Of a DNA stretch of 64,000 nucleotides, positions 9,813 to 19,071 are shown one piece after another. Each line of letters begins with the position of its first letter. The stretch's first letter is position 1. Source of the DNA: Thioflexithrix psekupsensis (lineage in GTDB: Bacteria; Pseudomonadota; Gammaproteobacteria; Beggiatoales; Beggiatoaceae); contig NZ_MSLT01000006.1 of assembly GCF_002149925.1 (NCBI RefSeq), positions 124,001 through 188,000 on the forward strand, in the 5' to 3' direction. The position numbers and the translations under genes are program-made. The notes beneath the pieces are model-generated. The model was not told where the DNA came from, ran no database searches, and saw only the letters and a list, made by a program, of their open reading frames with translations.

Positions 9813-10115
9813 ATGAGTGAAGATAATGTTGAAATTAAAACTAAAGAAATAGATGTGACTGAGGCAGTTGCTATTGCATGTCAGCAGATCAAATTATTGT
9901 TTAAAGATGAATTGCCTATTCGTAATTTAGCATTAGAAGAAGTGGAATTTGATGAGAGCGGTGGAGAATGGTTAGTGACATTGGGTTATGATTCTCCGCA
10001 TAAAATCGTTAGAAAAACAGGAGTCACCTCAATGCCTCTTATGCCTCATGATGTTGAAGAAGAGGTTAAAGATGTCATCATTTTGGATGATCTTTTGAAC
10101 GGAAAAGAGGTATGA
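9813..10115 (+). CDS. Small acidic protein of unknown function
   Basis: The 100-residue protein starts at ATG 9813, preceded at six bases by the ribosome site TTGGAG. This supports it over an upstream TTG at 9795. It is acidic, with no membrane segment, and has a short mixed core (EEVEFDESGGEWLVTLGYDS). I do not recognise a family. It sits just downstream of the MoxR gene and directly before a startless open fragment (10111-10230). Confidence 0.55.
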   Translation: MSEDNVEIKTKEIDVTEAVAIACQQIKLLFKDELPIRNLALEEVEFDESGGEWLVTLGYDSPHKIVRKTGVTSMPLMPHDVEEEVKDVIILDDLLNGKEV

Positions 10116-10230
10116 TGAATATCACAAACAGGCAAATAATTTTGATATAGAATTCGCCCTTAATTTCGGAGATCGCCCTGCTCCTGATATTGAGCAAGTC
10201 CGCGAAATTCTTAAAAAACTCCACCGTTAA
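10111..10230 (+). pseudogene. Startless 39-codon open fragment
   Basis: The frame reads FDIEFALNFGDRPAPDIEQV...LKKLHR and then stops. It has protein-like composition but no start codon; an in-frame TGA lies just upstream. It overlaps the end of the small acidic gene. It may be the tail of a gene broken by deletion, or chance coding potential. I cannot name its parent. Confidence 0.3.
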
Positions 10231-10344
10231 GTGAACTGCTCAAAACAGAGGAATTGTAATAGTGGACAAATGGAAAAAATTTTTTCTTAAATTCCATAAC
10301 TTCTGATTCAGACTTATCATTTTGCCTTAGAAAAATAAGTTTAC

Positions 10345-11280
10345 TCAAGCCTCATTAAGCAAACGCTTAGGCATCACCACATATTCGCCTTCTTCAGTCA
10401 CTGCAATTTCACCTAAACCGAAAAAAACACGATTTTCCCCTTCTTCACGGTGTAAACAGACCGATGTCCCCGCACAATAACAGGTTTCTACCGCAATACG
10501 TTGTCCCTGTGTCAGACGCAAGGCTTCCGCAGGTGAAACACAAAGCACCGCAAAATGAGGCAACGCCGTCTCTAATGGCAGTAAACATTGATCTAATCCT
10601 GACATGCCCTGCGCTTGTAAAATCGATTCCAATTGTGAAAAAGAATACATTTCTCGATAATCGCCCACCGTCACCCGACGCAAAGCCGTTAAATACGCAC
10701 CGCAACCCAATCGCTCGCCGATGTCTTCGGCCAAAGTGCGTACATAAGTGCCTTTGGAACAATGCACGTGAAATTGCAACTGTTCCCCTGAAAAAGACAG
10801 CAATGTCAACGCAATAATTTCAATTGTTCTCGGCGCACGCGCCACCGTTTTTCCTTGCCGCGCTAACTTATACAGGGGTTGTCCTTGTTGTTTTAGTGCA
10901 GAATACATGGGTGGGATTTGCTGTTGTATGCCAAGAAATTCGGCAAAAATTGCTTGTATTTTTTCTGCATCTAGTAATTCAGGTAAAGCCCGCTGCTGGA
11001 TAATTTGCCCCTCGGCATCGCCCGTGTCTGTATTGTAACCCAGCCGACAATCGGCAATATATCCCTTATCCGCCGCCAACAGAAAACCCGATAACTTGGT
11101 CGCTTCACCAAAACAAATCGGCAATAATCCCGTCGCTAAATTATCTAAACTGCCCGTATGCCCTGCTTTTTGGGCTTGAAATAAGCGTTTAGCCTGTTGC
11201 AACGCCGCATTAGAACTGATGCCAGTGGGTTTGTCTAACAATAAAATGCCGTCTATTCGACGGCCACGTAATTTGGACAT
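10345..11280 (-). CDS. truB: tRNA pseudouridine(55) synthase
   Basis: The 311-residue TruB makes pseudouridine 55 in the T-loop of tRNAs. The catalytic-Asp motif is GHTGSLDNLATGLLPICFGEATK; most family members have LDPLATG, so Pro is replaced by Asn next to the active-site Asp. KGTYVRTLAEDIGERLG and the C-terminal PUA-like part are present. It is the last recognisable gene of the rimP-nusA-infB-rbfA-truB operon, six bases after rbfA. The rpsO and pnp genes that often follow are not here. Confidence 0.93.
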   Translation of the reverse strand: MSKLRGRRIDGILLLDKPTGISSNAALQQAKRLFQAQKAGHTGSLDNLATGLLPICFGEATKLSGFLLAADKGYIADCRLGYNTDTGDAEGQIIQQRALPELLDAEKIQAIFAEFLGIQQQIPPMYSALKQQGQPLYKLARQGKTVARAPRTIEIIALTLLSFSGEQLQFHVHCSKGTYVRTLAEDIGERLGCGAYLTALRRVTVGDYREMYSFSQLESILQAQGMSGLDQCLLPLETALPHFAVLCVSPAEALRLTQGQRIAVETCYCAGTSVCLHREEGENRVFFGLGEIAVTEEGEYVVMPKRLLNEA

Positions 11281-11286
11281 GAGATT

Positions 11287-11649
11287 TTATTTTTTCGTGT
11301 CGGGATGTAACGAATCAATTAAAGCCGATAAACGACTGCCATATTCTACCGATTCATCGTAGATAAATTGCAACCGCGGCATATAACGCATGTCTTTTAA
11401 ACGTTGCGCTAATAAATGTCTTAATAAACTGGATTGTTGATTTAAATAATCACTGATTTCTGAATGTGTTAATGCACTGTTCAGGCTGGTTATGTAGATT
11501 TTAGCGTTTTTTAAATCAGGCGATACATCCACCGCAGAAATGGTAATTAAACCTAATGCCTGATGTTGGATTTCTCGACTGATAATATCAGCCAATTCGC
11601 GTTGAAATAAATGCGCAATTCGTTGGGTGCGACTAAATTCTTTTGGCAT
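11287..11649 (-). CDS. rbfA: 30S ribosome-binding factor A
   Basis: The 120-residue RbfA binds the 30S subunit during late 16S rRNA maturation and cold adaptation. The KH-like fold is seen in RTQRIAHLFQRELADIISRE at the N-terminus and MRYMPRLQFIYDESVEYGSRL at the C-terminus. It lies between infB and truB as in most proteobacteria. A strong terminator-like hairpin (11664-11704) separates it from infB, so its expression may depend on readthrough or on a promoter beyond the hairpin. Confidence 0.93.
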   Translation of the reverse strand: MPKEFSRTQRIAHLFQRELADIISREIQHQALGLITISAVDVSPDLKNAKIYITSLNSALTHSEISDYLNQQSSLLRHLLAQRLKDMRYMPRLQFIYDESVEYGSRLSALIDSLHPDTKK

Positions 11650-11663
11650 GAGAATAATACCTT

Positions 11664-11704
11664 AAAAAAAATGAGCCAACACCAGCGATGTTCTGGGTTG
11701 GCTC
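11664..11704 (-). terminator. Intrinsic terminator between infB and rbfA
   Basis: The arms GAGCCAAC (11673-11680) and GTTGGCTC (11697-11704) pair perfectly, and a CCAG/CTGG extension lies across a bulge. On the minus strand the stem is followed at once by eight T residues (A-run at 11664-11671). It sits 16 bases after the infB stop and inside the operon. Confidence 0.8.
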
Positions 11705-11720
11705 TGAGAAAAAAACACGT

Positions 11721-14624
11721 TTAAATGGTGCGGGCAATACTGGTGCGTTGATACACTTCGATTTGGTCGCCCACTTTGACATCGTTGTAATTTTTTACGC
11801 CGATGCCGCATTCTGTTCCGGCTTTGACTTCGGCAACGTCGTCTTTAAAGCGGCGTAACGATTCCAATTCGCCTTCGTAAATGACCACGTTGTCGCGCAA
11901 TACACGAATAGGATTATTACGTTTAACCGTACCGTCCACCACCAAACAGCCGGCAATTGCGCCAAATTTGGGTGAACGGAATACGTCGCGCACTTCGGCC
12001 AAGCCGATAATTTCTTCTCGAATTTCTGGGGCTAACATGCCGCTTAGGGCTTGTTTAACCTCATTAATGGCTTCAAAAATAATGCTGTAATAATGCAGAT
12101 CGACGTTTTCTTCTTCGATCATGCGACGTGCGCTGCTGTCGGCGCGGACATTGAAGCCCATGAGAATTGCGCCCGATGCTACGGCTAAGTTTACATCAGA
12201 TTCCGTGATTGCTCCCACACCGCTGGCAATAATATTCACGCGCACTTCGCTGTTGGACAGTTTACGCAATGCGTCGGCCAGAGCTTCTACTGAGCCGTTG
12301 ACATCGGCTTTTAAGACGATATTGAGATTGGCGGTGCCGCCGGCTTCCATTTGGGAGAAGACGTTTTCCAATTTAGCGGCCTGTTGCCGTGCCAATTTGA
12401 CATCACGGAATTTACCTTGACGGAATAAGGCAATTTCCCGTGCTTTGCGTTCGTCGGGAACAACGACCGCTTCATCGCCTGCCGACGGAATGTCAGACAA
12501 TCCCAAGACTTCCACAGGAATAGAAGGCCCAGCGGATTCGACGGGTTTACCCACTTCGTTCAACATCGCCCGAACGCGACCAAATACTTGACCTGCCAGT
12601 AAAATATCGCCTTTGCGCAAAGTCCCTTGTTGCACTAATAAGGTGGCTACAGCACCGCGTCCCTTGTCTAAACGTGATTCGATCACTACGCCGCGTGCGG
12701 GGCCATCAACGGTGGTAGAGAGTTCTAATACTTCGGCTTGTAATAGAATGGCTTCGAGTAAGTTATCTATTCCCTGTCCTGTTTTGGCGGAGACGTTGAC
12801 AAACATGGTATCACCGCCCCACTCTTCGGGGACAACTTCTTTGCCGGCGAGTTCTTGGCGAATGCGTTCGGGATCGGCACCGGGTTTGTCAATTTTGTTG
12901 ACGGCCACCACAATGGGAACTTTGGCCGCTTTGGCGTGTTGAATTGCTTCTAAAGTCTGTGGCATGACCCCGTCGTCTGCGGCGACGACGAGAATAACCA
13001 AGTCTGTTGCTTTGGCTCCGCGGGCGCGCATGGCGGTAAAGGCTTCGTGACCGGGGGTGTCTAAAAAGCAGATTGATCCGCGTTCTAATTCCACATGATA
13101 CGCGCCAATGTGTTGGGTAATGCCACCGGCTTCACTTTCTACCACTTTGGCGGTACGAATGTAGTCGAGCAGTGAGGTTTTACCATGATCCACGTGTCCC
13201 ATAATGGTGACCACTGGCGCACGGGGATGTTGTTCGCCATCGTGGCTGTGACTTTTGGCCAGTTCATCTTCCAGCGCATTTTCGTTGAGTAGTTTGGCTT
13301 TGTGTCCCATTTCTTCAACGACAATACTGGCCGTTTCTTGGTCAATCACTTGGTTAATCGTCACCATGACCCCCATGGTCATCATGGTTTTGATGACTTC
13401 GGCGGCTTTAACGGACATTTTTTGTGCCAAATCGCCTACGGTAATCGTTTCTGGCAACGCCACTTCCCGCACAATCGGCGCGGTCGGTTTGGTGAATCCA
13501 TGTTGTTGTTCAACGGGTTTGGCGCGGCGGGTGCGTTTGCGATTGCGACCACCACCTTGTACTTCTTGGCGATCAAATTTGTTGCCGCGGTCGTCGCGTT
13601 CTCTGGGAGAGGCGGCTTTGCTGTCTTTGGCAGCTCCTGCGCCTACTTTGCCACCTGCGGCACGGGGAGTTGTCGTTGTTTTTTTCGGGCGCACGCCTTT
13701 GTTGAGTTTTTTGTCGCCCAGAGCGGCGATGTCGTCGTCTTCTTCGTCAAGTAGGCGCGTTGTTACTGGTTTGGGCGCACGTTTGGCCGCAGCAGGCGCG
13801 GCAGCAGGAGTTGCTTCGGTTTTTTCTGGCTTTTTTGCCGCCGGCGACGGGGCGCGAGAATCTCGGTTGTCTCTGGATTCTCTCGGTGGCTTGGATTCTT
13901 TAGCGTCTTTGCTCTCTCTGGGTTCGCGGCTGTCTTTTGCGTCTTTCGGGGCTGGATTGTCTTTGTTGCTGTGGGCGTGACTGCCTTGAGTTTTGGGCGC
14001 GGGTTTGCCTTGGGAACGGGGTCTGTCGGATCGATCCCGTTCGGAACGTTCGGTTTTCTCTGAAGTTTTTGGACTACTAGAAGCGGGCGCAGTTCGTTCG
14101 GAGGCGATGGCTTCGTTGGCTTTGGCTTCGGGTTTGACCGGTTTGCTGTCTTTGGTCGCCTCGGTGGCTTTGGCGGCTTTTTCCGCTTCCACAGCGGCTT
14201 GGCGTGCCGCTTCTTCCTGTTGGCGCGCTAACATTGCCTCGGCCTCGCGTTGAGCCGCCTCTAGGCGATTTTTTTCTTCTTGCTGTTGTCGCTCTTCTTC
14301 GGCACGCGACGGACGTTTGACGAATGTGCGCTTTTTACGAACTTCTACGTTGACCGTCTTGGTCTTGCCTTGTGAACCCGGCACGCGAATTTCGCTGTGG
14401 GTTTTGCGTTGTAGGGTAATTTTGGACGGGTCTCCGGCGGCAACATCAGTATTTGATTTGCCATGTGATTGCCGCAAATGGGTTAGTAATTGCAGTTTCT
14501 CTTGGTCATTAATATTATCGTCTGCTGCTTTGGTGGGTAGTCCAGCGTCCCCCAGTTGAGACAACAGGCGTTCTATTGGGATGCCGACGGTTTCGGCAAA
14601 TTGTTTTACGGTTACTTGTGCCAT
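11721..14624 (-). CDS. infB: Translation initiation factor IF-2
   Basis: The 967-residue protein places initiator tRNA on the 30S subunit. An IF2_N domain ([21 protein letters not shown]) opens the protein. A long Lys/Glu/Arg/Ala-rich low-complexity linker spans roughly residues 100-370, with many KDSRE-type repeats. The GTPase core shows G1 GHVDHGKT, G3 DTPGHE and G4 NKID. Domains II-IV complete it. The linker region reads open on the other strand too, which reflects composition rather than antisense genes. Confidence 0.97.
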   Translation of the reverse strand: MAQVTVKQFAETVGIPIERLLSQLGDAGLPTKAADDNINDQEKLQLLTHLRQSHGKSNTDVAAGDPSKITLQRKTHSEIRVPGSQGKTKTVNVEVRKKRTFVKRPSRAEEERQQQEEKNRLEAAQREAEAMLARQQEEAARQAAVEAEKAAKATEATKDSKPVKPEAKANEAIASERTAPASSSPKTSEKTERSERDRSDRPRSQGKPAPKTQGSHAHSNKDNPAPKDAKDSREPRESKDAKESKPPRESRDNRDSRAPSPAAKKPEKTEATPAAAPAAAKRAPKPVTTRLLDEEDDDIAALGDKKLNKGVRPKKTTTTPRAAGGKVGAGAAKDSKAASPRERDDRGNKFDRQEVQGGGRNRKRTRRAKPVEQQHGFTKPTAPIVREVALPETITVGDLAQKMSVKAAEVIKTMMTMGVMVTINQVIDQETASIVVEEMGHKAKLLNENALEDELAKSHSHDGEQHPRAPVVTIMGHVDHGKTSLLDYIRTAKVVESEAGGITQHIGAYHVELERGSICFLDTPGHEAFTAMRARGAKATDLVILVVAADDGVMPQTLEAIQHAKAAKVPIVVAVNKIDKPGADPERIRQELAGKEVVPEEWGGDTMFVNVSAKTGQGIDNLLEAILLQAEVLELSTTVDGPARGVVIESRLDKGRGAVATLLVQQGTLRKGDILLAGQVFGRVRAMLNEVGKPVESAGPSIPVEVLGLSDIPSAGDEAVVVPDERKAREIALFRQGKFRDVKLARQQAAKLENVFSQMEAGGTANLNIVLKADVNGSVEALADALRKLSNSEVRVNIIASGVGAITESDVNLAVASGAILMGFNVRADSSARRMIEEENVDLHYYSIIFEAINEVKQALSGMLAPEIREEIIGLAEVRDVFRSPKFGAIAGCLVVDGTVKRNNPIRVLRDNVVIYEGELESLRRFKDDVAEVKAGTECGIGVKNYNDVKVGDQIEVYQRTSIARTI

Positions 14625-14749
14625 TCTGACTTCTCTATCAATCGGTTGATTGTTAAGGTGTCGTTTGTGGCTGTTGAACCTGCGCAGGAGCCGGGAAATT
14701 CTTCACCATCCAAGTCCCTATTCCGCCCAACAACCCTAAAAGACACCAC

Positions 14750-16249
14750 TTAACGGGGCTGTTCATTTGCAAACCAAGGTGCGCGTGCGGCCATAATCAG
14801 CGCACCTGCACGTTGTTCGTCCATTTCATCTAGGGTCATGAGTTCGTCTATTGATTGTTCGGCTAGGTCATCCATGCTGGTGATGCCACGCTCGGCAAGA
14901 GCGCGGGCGAGGGTTTCGGTCATGCCGTCTAAGGCAAGCAATTCGCTGGTTGGAGGTGGTGTTTCAGCGTGTTCTTCTTTGGCAATGGCGGTGGTGACAA
15001 GGATGTCTTTGGCGCGGTTGCGTAATTCTTTGACAATGTCTTCGTCAAAATCTTCGATTTCCAGCATTTCGTTGATTGGCACGTAGGCCACTTCCTCTAG
15101 GCTGGAAAAACCTTCTTGTACCAGTACACTGGCCACTTCTTCGTCTACACCCAGTTGGGTGACGAAAAGATTGATCAAGGCACGGGTTTCATTTTGTTGT
15201 TTGACATCGGCTTGGGATTCGGTCATGACGCTGAGATGCCAGCCGGTAAGCTGGCTGGCTAGGCGTACGTTTTGGCCGTTTTTGCCAATGGCTTGAGACA
15301 ATTGTTCTTCGCGTACGGCAACGTCCATGCTGTGGGCATCTTCATCGACGATGATGGAGACCACTTCGGCGGGTGACATGGCGTTGATGACGAATTGGGC
15401 GGGGTTTTCATCCCAGAGAATGATGTCAACGCGCTCACCGGCCAATTCGTTGGAAATGGCTTGAACCCGTGCGCCGCGCATTCCCACACACGCTCCCACC
15501 GGATCAATCCGAGAATCGCGGGTGCGCACAGCAATTTTGGCACGCAATCCAGGGTCTCGTGCCGCGCCGATGATGTCGATCAGTTGTTCGCCAATTTCTG
15601 GTACTTCCAATTTGAACAATTCGATCAGAAATTCAGGCGCAGTACGACTGAGAAAAAGCTGCGGGCCACGAGGCTCTGGGCGCACACTTTTGAGGTAGCC
15701 GCGTAAGCGTTCCCCAACGCGGATCGGTTCTCTGGGAATAATGTCTTCACGTAAAATCACTGCTTCGACGCTGTCGCCTAAGTCTAAAATCACTTGGCCG
15801 CGTTCGCTGCGTTTAATGGTGCCGTTGATCAGTTGTCCTTCGCGGCTGCGGTAGGCTTCGAGGACGCGGGCGCGTTCGGCTTCGCGGATTTTTTGAATAA
15901 TCACTTGTTTGCCGGTTTGTGCGCCGATGCGTTGAATTTCGATAGAATCGGTGAGGTCTTCTACGCAGTCGCCCACTTGACAATCGGGGTGATTTAGTCG
16001 GGCTTCTGACAGACGCATTTGTTTGTTGTTGTGTTCTAATTTGTCATCTTCGACCACGAGCCAACGGCGATAGGTGCGTTGTTCACCCGTGTGTCGATCG
16101 ATGCTGACGCGCAGATCGATGTCGTGATTTTGACTTCTTTTGGTGGCACTGGTGAGCGCGGATTCGAGTGCGTCGAAAATGACATCTCGGTCAACCCCTT
16201 TTTCATTGGCAACCGCGTCAACAACCAGAAGAATTTGTTTATTACTCAT
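14750..16249 (-). CDS. nusA: Transcription termination/antitermination protein NusA
   Basis: The 499-residue NusA has the N-terminal polymerase-binding domain, an S1 domain (GQLINGTIKRSERGQVILDLG), tandem KH domains (VGACVGMRGARVQAISNEL and QAIGKNGQNVRLASQL) and two C-terminal acidic helix-hairpin repeats. The last two repeats are the gammaproteobacterial form. It is encoded between rimP and infB in the standard order, with about 125 bases to each neighbour. Confidence 0.97.
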   Translation of the reverse strand: MSNKQILLVVDAVANEKGVDRDVIFDALESALTSATKRSQNHDIDLRVSIDRHTGEQRTYRRWLVVEDDKLEHNNKQMRLSEARLNHPDCQVGDCVEDLTDSIEIQRIGAQTGKQVIIQKIREAERARVLEAYRSREGQLINGTIKRSERGQVILDLGDSVEAVILREDIIPREPIRVGERLRGYLKSVRPEPRGPQLFLSRTAPEFLIELFKLEVPEIGEQLIDIIGAARDPGLRAKIAVRTRDSRIDPVGACVGMRGARVQAISNELAGERVDIILWDENPAQFVINAMSPAEVVSIIVDEDAHSMDVAVREEQLSQAIGKNGQNVRLASQLTGWHLSVMTESQADVKQQNETRALINLFVTQLGVDEEVASVLVQEGFSSLEEVAYVPINEMLEIEDFDEDIVKELRNRAKDILVTTAIAKEEHAETPPPTSELLALDGMTETLARALAERGITSMDDLAEQSIDELMTLDEMDEQRAGALIMAARAPWFANEQPR

Positions 16250-16374
16250 GGGCGTTATCCGAAATTATTTGGTTTAACAACGAAAATAGGTTGTTTATCG
16301 TTGTTCACTGTTCTGGGCTGGGAATGTAGATAGTAGAATTTAGGCATTAGACCTGAAGAATTTTGTTTATGCGG

Positions 16375-16878
16375 TTAATTTAAGGCATCGGTTCGGGCTT
16401 TTAATAGGGCTTGAATGTCTTCTTCTGTGGGGTCTAGTTGGGCGTGGTCGATGAGGGTGTAGGCAATGTTATACTCTTTTTCGTCGCACACTAAGGTAAT
16501 TTGTTGTTGTTCCAGATCAACTTGTTTAAGAATGCCTAAGAATTTACGTCGTTGTTCTAAGGTTTTATTCAAGCGCACACGCACCCGCGAACCACAAAAA
16601 CGAGGGTATTGTTCCAAATGAAAAAGCGGCCGATCTAAGCCCGGCGAGGAGATTTCTAAGGTATATTGGCTGGCAATGGGATCGGTGACATCAAGGACGC
16701 TGCTGAGTTGTTGACTCACCCGCTCGCAGTCGGTGATTGTGATACCGTTGGGGTGGTCAATATAGATGCGCACGAGGGTACGGAATCGGCCTTGTGTCAG
16801 GCGTTCAATGCCCAGTAATTCATAACCTAAGTTGTTGATAGTGGGAGCAAGCTGAGTTTCTAAAACGTGATCTCGCAT
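16375..16878 (-). CDS. rimP: Ribosome maturation factor RimP
   Basis: RimP helps assemble the 30S subunit. The reading frame is open back to 16938, but homology to the family begins at MRDHVLETQLAPTINNLGYELLG, so the start at 16878 (167 residues) is preferred. The motif ITDCERVSQQLSSVLD and the C-terminal Sm-like domain are visible. It is the first gene of the nusA operon; a weak hairpin with a T-run (16917-16936) sits just upstream in its leader. Confidence 0.9.
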   Translation of the reverse strand: MRDHVLETQLAPTINNLGYELLGIERLTQGRFRTLVRIYIDHPNGITITDCERVSQQLSSVLDVTDPIASQYTLEISSPGLDRPLFHLEQYPRFCGSRVRVRLNKTLEQRRKFLGILKQVDLEQQQITLVCDEKEYNIAYTLIDHAQLDPTEEDIQALLKARTDALN

Positions 16879-17191
16879 GGTCTGGGGTGTCGTTAGCCGT
16901 CGGGTAATGCAGAAATAAAAAAAGGGCATAAAGCCCATGAGTCAAGTCGATCTCTGCGAGATGCAGGTGCGACAATTGAGTTCGATTCTCGGCCAAAAAC
17001 TGGCTTTAAATCGCTGATCCGTTAAACATTCTAGTGTACTTTTGTGGCTATCGCAACTATTTTTGCGTATATCGACGCAAATCGTGTGATTGAGGCGGGC
17101 TAAATTGCACGAGCCAATGCCTTTAGGCGATTTCAATGATAAAATGGCCTTTGTGTTCTTCCACACTCGACCTAAAATAGCTCTACCTAAC
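16879..17191. other. Divergent intergenic region between rimP and the PilN-like gene
   Basis: This stretch of 313 bases holds the leaders of two divergent genes. On the minus strand GGGC-TTTAT-GCCC (16924-16936) is followed by seven T residues (A-run 16917-16923), a weak terminator or attenuator. A tRNA T-loop-like word TTCGATT near 16981 has no matching acceptor stem or anticodon arm. No tRNA or confident small gene is seen. Confidence 0.5.
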
Positions 17192-18484
17192 ATGAAGTTA
17201 AAACTCTCTTTTCCCAAACGTTTTATTGCTACAAAACCGCATCGTCCCCAAATGATTGCGCAAACGTGCTTATTGGTTCATAACAATCAATTATTGCATG
17301 TTGAACAGCCTGATTTAATTGCACAGCATGATGAATCTTTACTGGCCATTTCTGCCACTGAATTAGCCGCGGCGGCACGACGCTTATTACCTAATACGGA
17401 TGAAAAAATTCCCTTAGCATTAGCCTTACCCAATCATGAATTTATTGCTACGCCATTAACCTTACCCACAGGAATTGGTGAGCAAAATTTGCGCAGTGCG
17501 GTGAGTCTGCAACAAGCGACTTTATTACCGGGGCTGCCTGTGCCGTTATTGCTTGCTGTGCGGCCGTCATTAGAAGCGCATTTACCTACGATTGCCTTGT
17601 GGTTACCTGCATCACGCGCAGAGGAATTATATCAGGCTTTTGCTAAAGAGAAATTATTTTTAGCGGCGTTATTTCCGCGCATTTTATTGTCCATACAACA
17701 GGCTGAAAAAACCGCACAAATTTGGGACGAAGATGAACACAGCATTACTTATTGTCACTGGGCATCTCATCGAATTCAGCAATGGATACAAGTGGCTAAA
17801 ACCGATTTAGAATTAGAGGAATTTAAAAATCAATTTGAAGAGTTGCTCAAGAAAAATGCGGATGAAAATGATAAAAGTCGAATTTGGAAAATTGACAGCA
17901 ATGATTGGGATAAAATTCCTATGCCCAATCCTACGATTTATCAATACAGCTTTACTCCTCCCAGTACGCTCATGCGTTTGGCACAACAACGCCAACAACA
18001 ACGCCGACGGACTTTATTGGCTTTAGCCAGTGCGGCGGCAATGAGCTTATTATTAGGTGTTGCCGCTGCCGCCGCTTATCAATATCATTTAACGTCTCAA
18101 TTAGACGAATTAAAACGCAGCACCCGCTCCATTAGTCAATTGCAAGCTGAAGTGGTGGCTATGGAGGATGATATTGCGCCTGTTATTAATTTTCCTCAAC
18201 CGCCTTTAGTGGAAATTTTAAATCGTTTAAATCAGGTAATTCCTAAAGACAGTTGGTTTACAGGCTTTCGGATTGATGCGGGAGTGATTGAGCTGGAAGG
18301 ATATAGTCCAAATCCTTCACATTTATTAGAAATATTATCCAATGATCCGATGTTTACAGGAGTGACTTTTAATCAGCAAATTCGTGCTGAAGGCGGACGA
18401 ACAGAAAACCGTTTTGGCATTCGTTTGTTATTGCCAGAAATTAATATTGCACAATATTGGCAAACTTATTTTCCTGTCGAATAA
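17192..18484 (+). CDS. PilN/GspL-like single-pass inner-membrane protein
   Basis: The preferred start at 17192 gives 430 residues; the frame is open further upstream. The N-terminal half resembles the actin-like cytoplasmic part of GspL/PilM proteins (LPLALALPNHEFIATPLTLP) but is poorly conserved. One membrane helix lies at about 274-296 (LLALASAAAMSLLLGVAAAAA). A PilN-like periplasmic domain follows (LVEILNRLNQVIPKDSWFTGFRID). It may be a type II secretion or type IV pilus assembly-platform component, yet no other pil or gsp gene is nearby. It is an orphan, possibly linked to dut only by position. Confidence 0.6.
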   Translation: MKLKLSFPKRFIATKPHRPQMIAQTCLLVHNNQLLHVEQPDLIAQHDESLLAISATELAAAARRLLPNTDEKIPLALALPNHEFIATPLTLPTGIGEQNLRSAVSLQQATLLPGLPVPLLLAVRPSLEAHLPTIALWLPASRAEELYQAFAKEKLFLAALFPRILLSIQQAEKTAQIWDEDEHSITYCHWASHRIQQWIQVAKTDLELEEFKNQFEELLKKNADENDKSRIWKIDSNDWDKIPMPNPTIYQYSFTPPSTLMRLAQQRQQQRRRTLLALASAAAMSLLLGVAAAAAYQYHLTSQLDELKRSTRSISQLQAEVVAMEDDIAPVINFPQPPLVEILNRLNQVIPKDSWFTGFRIDAGVIELEGYSPNPSHLLEILSNDPMFTGVTFNQQIRAEGGRTENRFGIRLLLPEINIAQYWQTYFPVE

Positions 18485-18508
18485 TTCTTATTTTTAAAGG
18501 CATTTTTC

Positions 18509-18976
18509 ATGCAACATAAACCTGTGGTTGAAGCAAAAATTGTTAATCCCTTATTAGGGCAATTATTTCCGTTTCCTGATTATGCCACCTCTGGTGCGGC
18601 GGGTATTGATTTAAGAGCCTGTTTAACCGCGCCATTAGAACTATTGCCGGGCGACAGCGTCATTATTAACAGTGGGTTAGCCATTCATATTCACAATCCC
18701 CAATTGGCAGGGGTTTTATTACCGCGTTCGGGTTTAGGCATTCGGCATGGTATTGTCTTGAGTAATTTGGTGGGATTAATCGACAGCGATTATCAAGGAG
18801 AAATCCAAATCGGAGTCTGGAATCGCGGACAAATCCCTTACACCATTCAACCCGGTGATCGCATTTGCCAATTAATTTTCGTTCCCGTTGTGCAAGTGGC
18901 GTTAAAAATAGTTTCAGAATTCGACCAAACCAGCCAACGTCATGACGGCGGTTTAGGCCACACTGGCATTCAGTGA
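18509..18976 (+). CDS. dut: Deoxyuridine 5'-triphosphate nucleotidohydrolase
   Basis: The 155-residue trimeric dUTPase converts dUTP to dUMP and keeps uracil out of DNA. The five motifs appear in order: [40 protein letters not shown] and the C-terminal DGGLGHTG. The last replaces the usual GGFGSTG arm with GGLGHTG, which keeps the glycines. It lies 24 bases after the PilN-like gene. The often-linked coaBC gene is absent. Confidence 0.95.
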   Translation: MQHKPVVEAKIVNPLLGQLFPFPDYATSGAAGIDLRACLTAPLELLPGDSVIINSGLAIHIHNPQLAGVLLPRSGLGIRHGIVLSNLVGLIDSDYQGEIQIGVWNRGQIPYTIQPGDRICQLIFVPVVQVALKIVSEFDQTSQRHDGGLGHTGIQ

Positions 18977-19011
18977 ATATGTGTGCTTTTGCGCATTGAT
19001 GACAGGTAGGC

Positions 19012-19031
19012 TATCAAAAAATTTTTTGATA
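19012..19031. repeat. Perfect 20-bp palindrome upstream of the REC-kinase gene
   Basis: The word TATCAAAAAATTTTTTGATA is fully self-complementary. It lies 35 bases after dut and 41 bases before the response-regulator kinase start, a position suited to an operator. It has no loop, so a terminator is less likely. Confidence 0.45.
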
Positions 19032-19071
19032 CGGTGACATTTTTCATACATTAATACCCTGAATTAAAAAA

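Noticed and set aside
13255-13980. Long open frame (241 codons) opposite infB
   Set aside because: It is Ser/Ala/Leu-rich low complexity and lies exactly over the repetitive KDSRE-coding linker of IF-2. The infB frame is certain, so this is a compositional shadow.
16940-17010. tRNA-like T-loop word (TTCGATT) upstream of rimP
   Set aside because: tRNA genes often precede rimP, but no complementary acceptor arms, D-arm or anticodon loop could be assembled around it on either strand.
16942-17217. Minus-strand open frame of 91 codons in the rimP upstream region
   Set aside because: It has no family resemblance, overlaps the PilN-like start and spans a likely promoter region.
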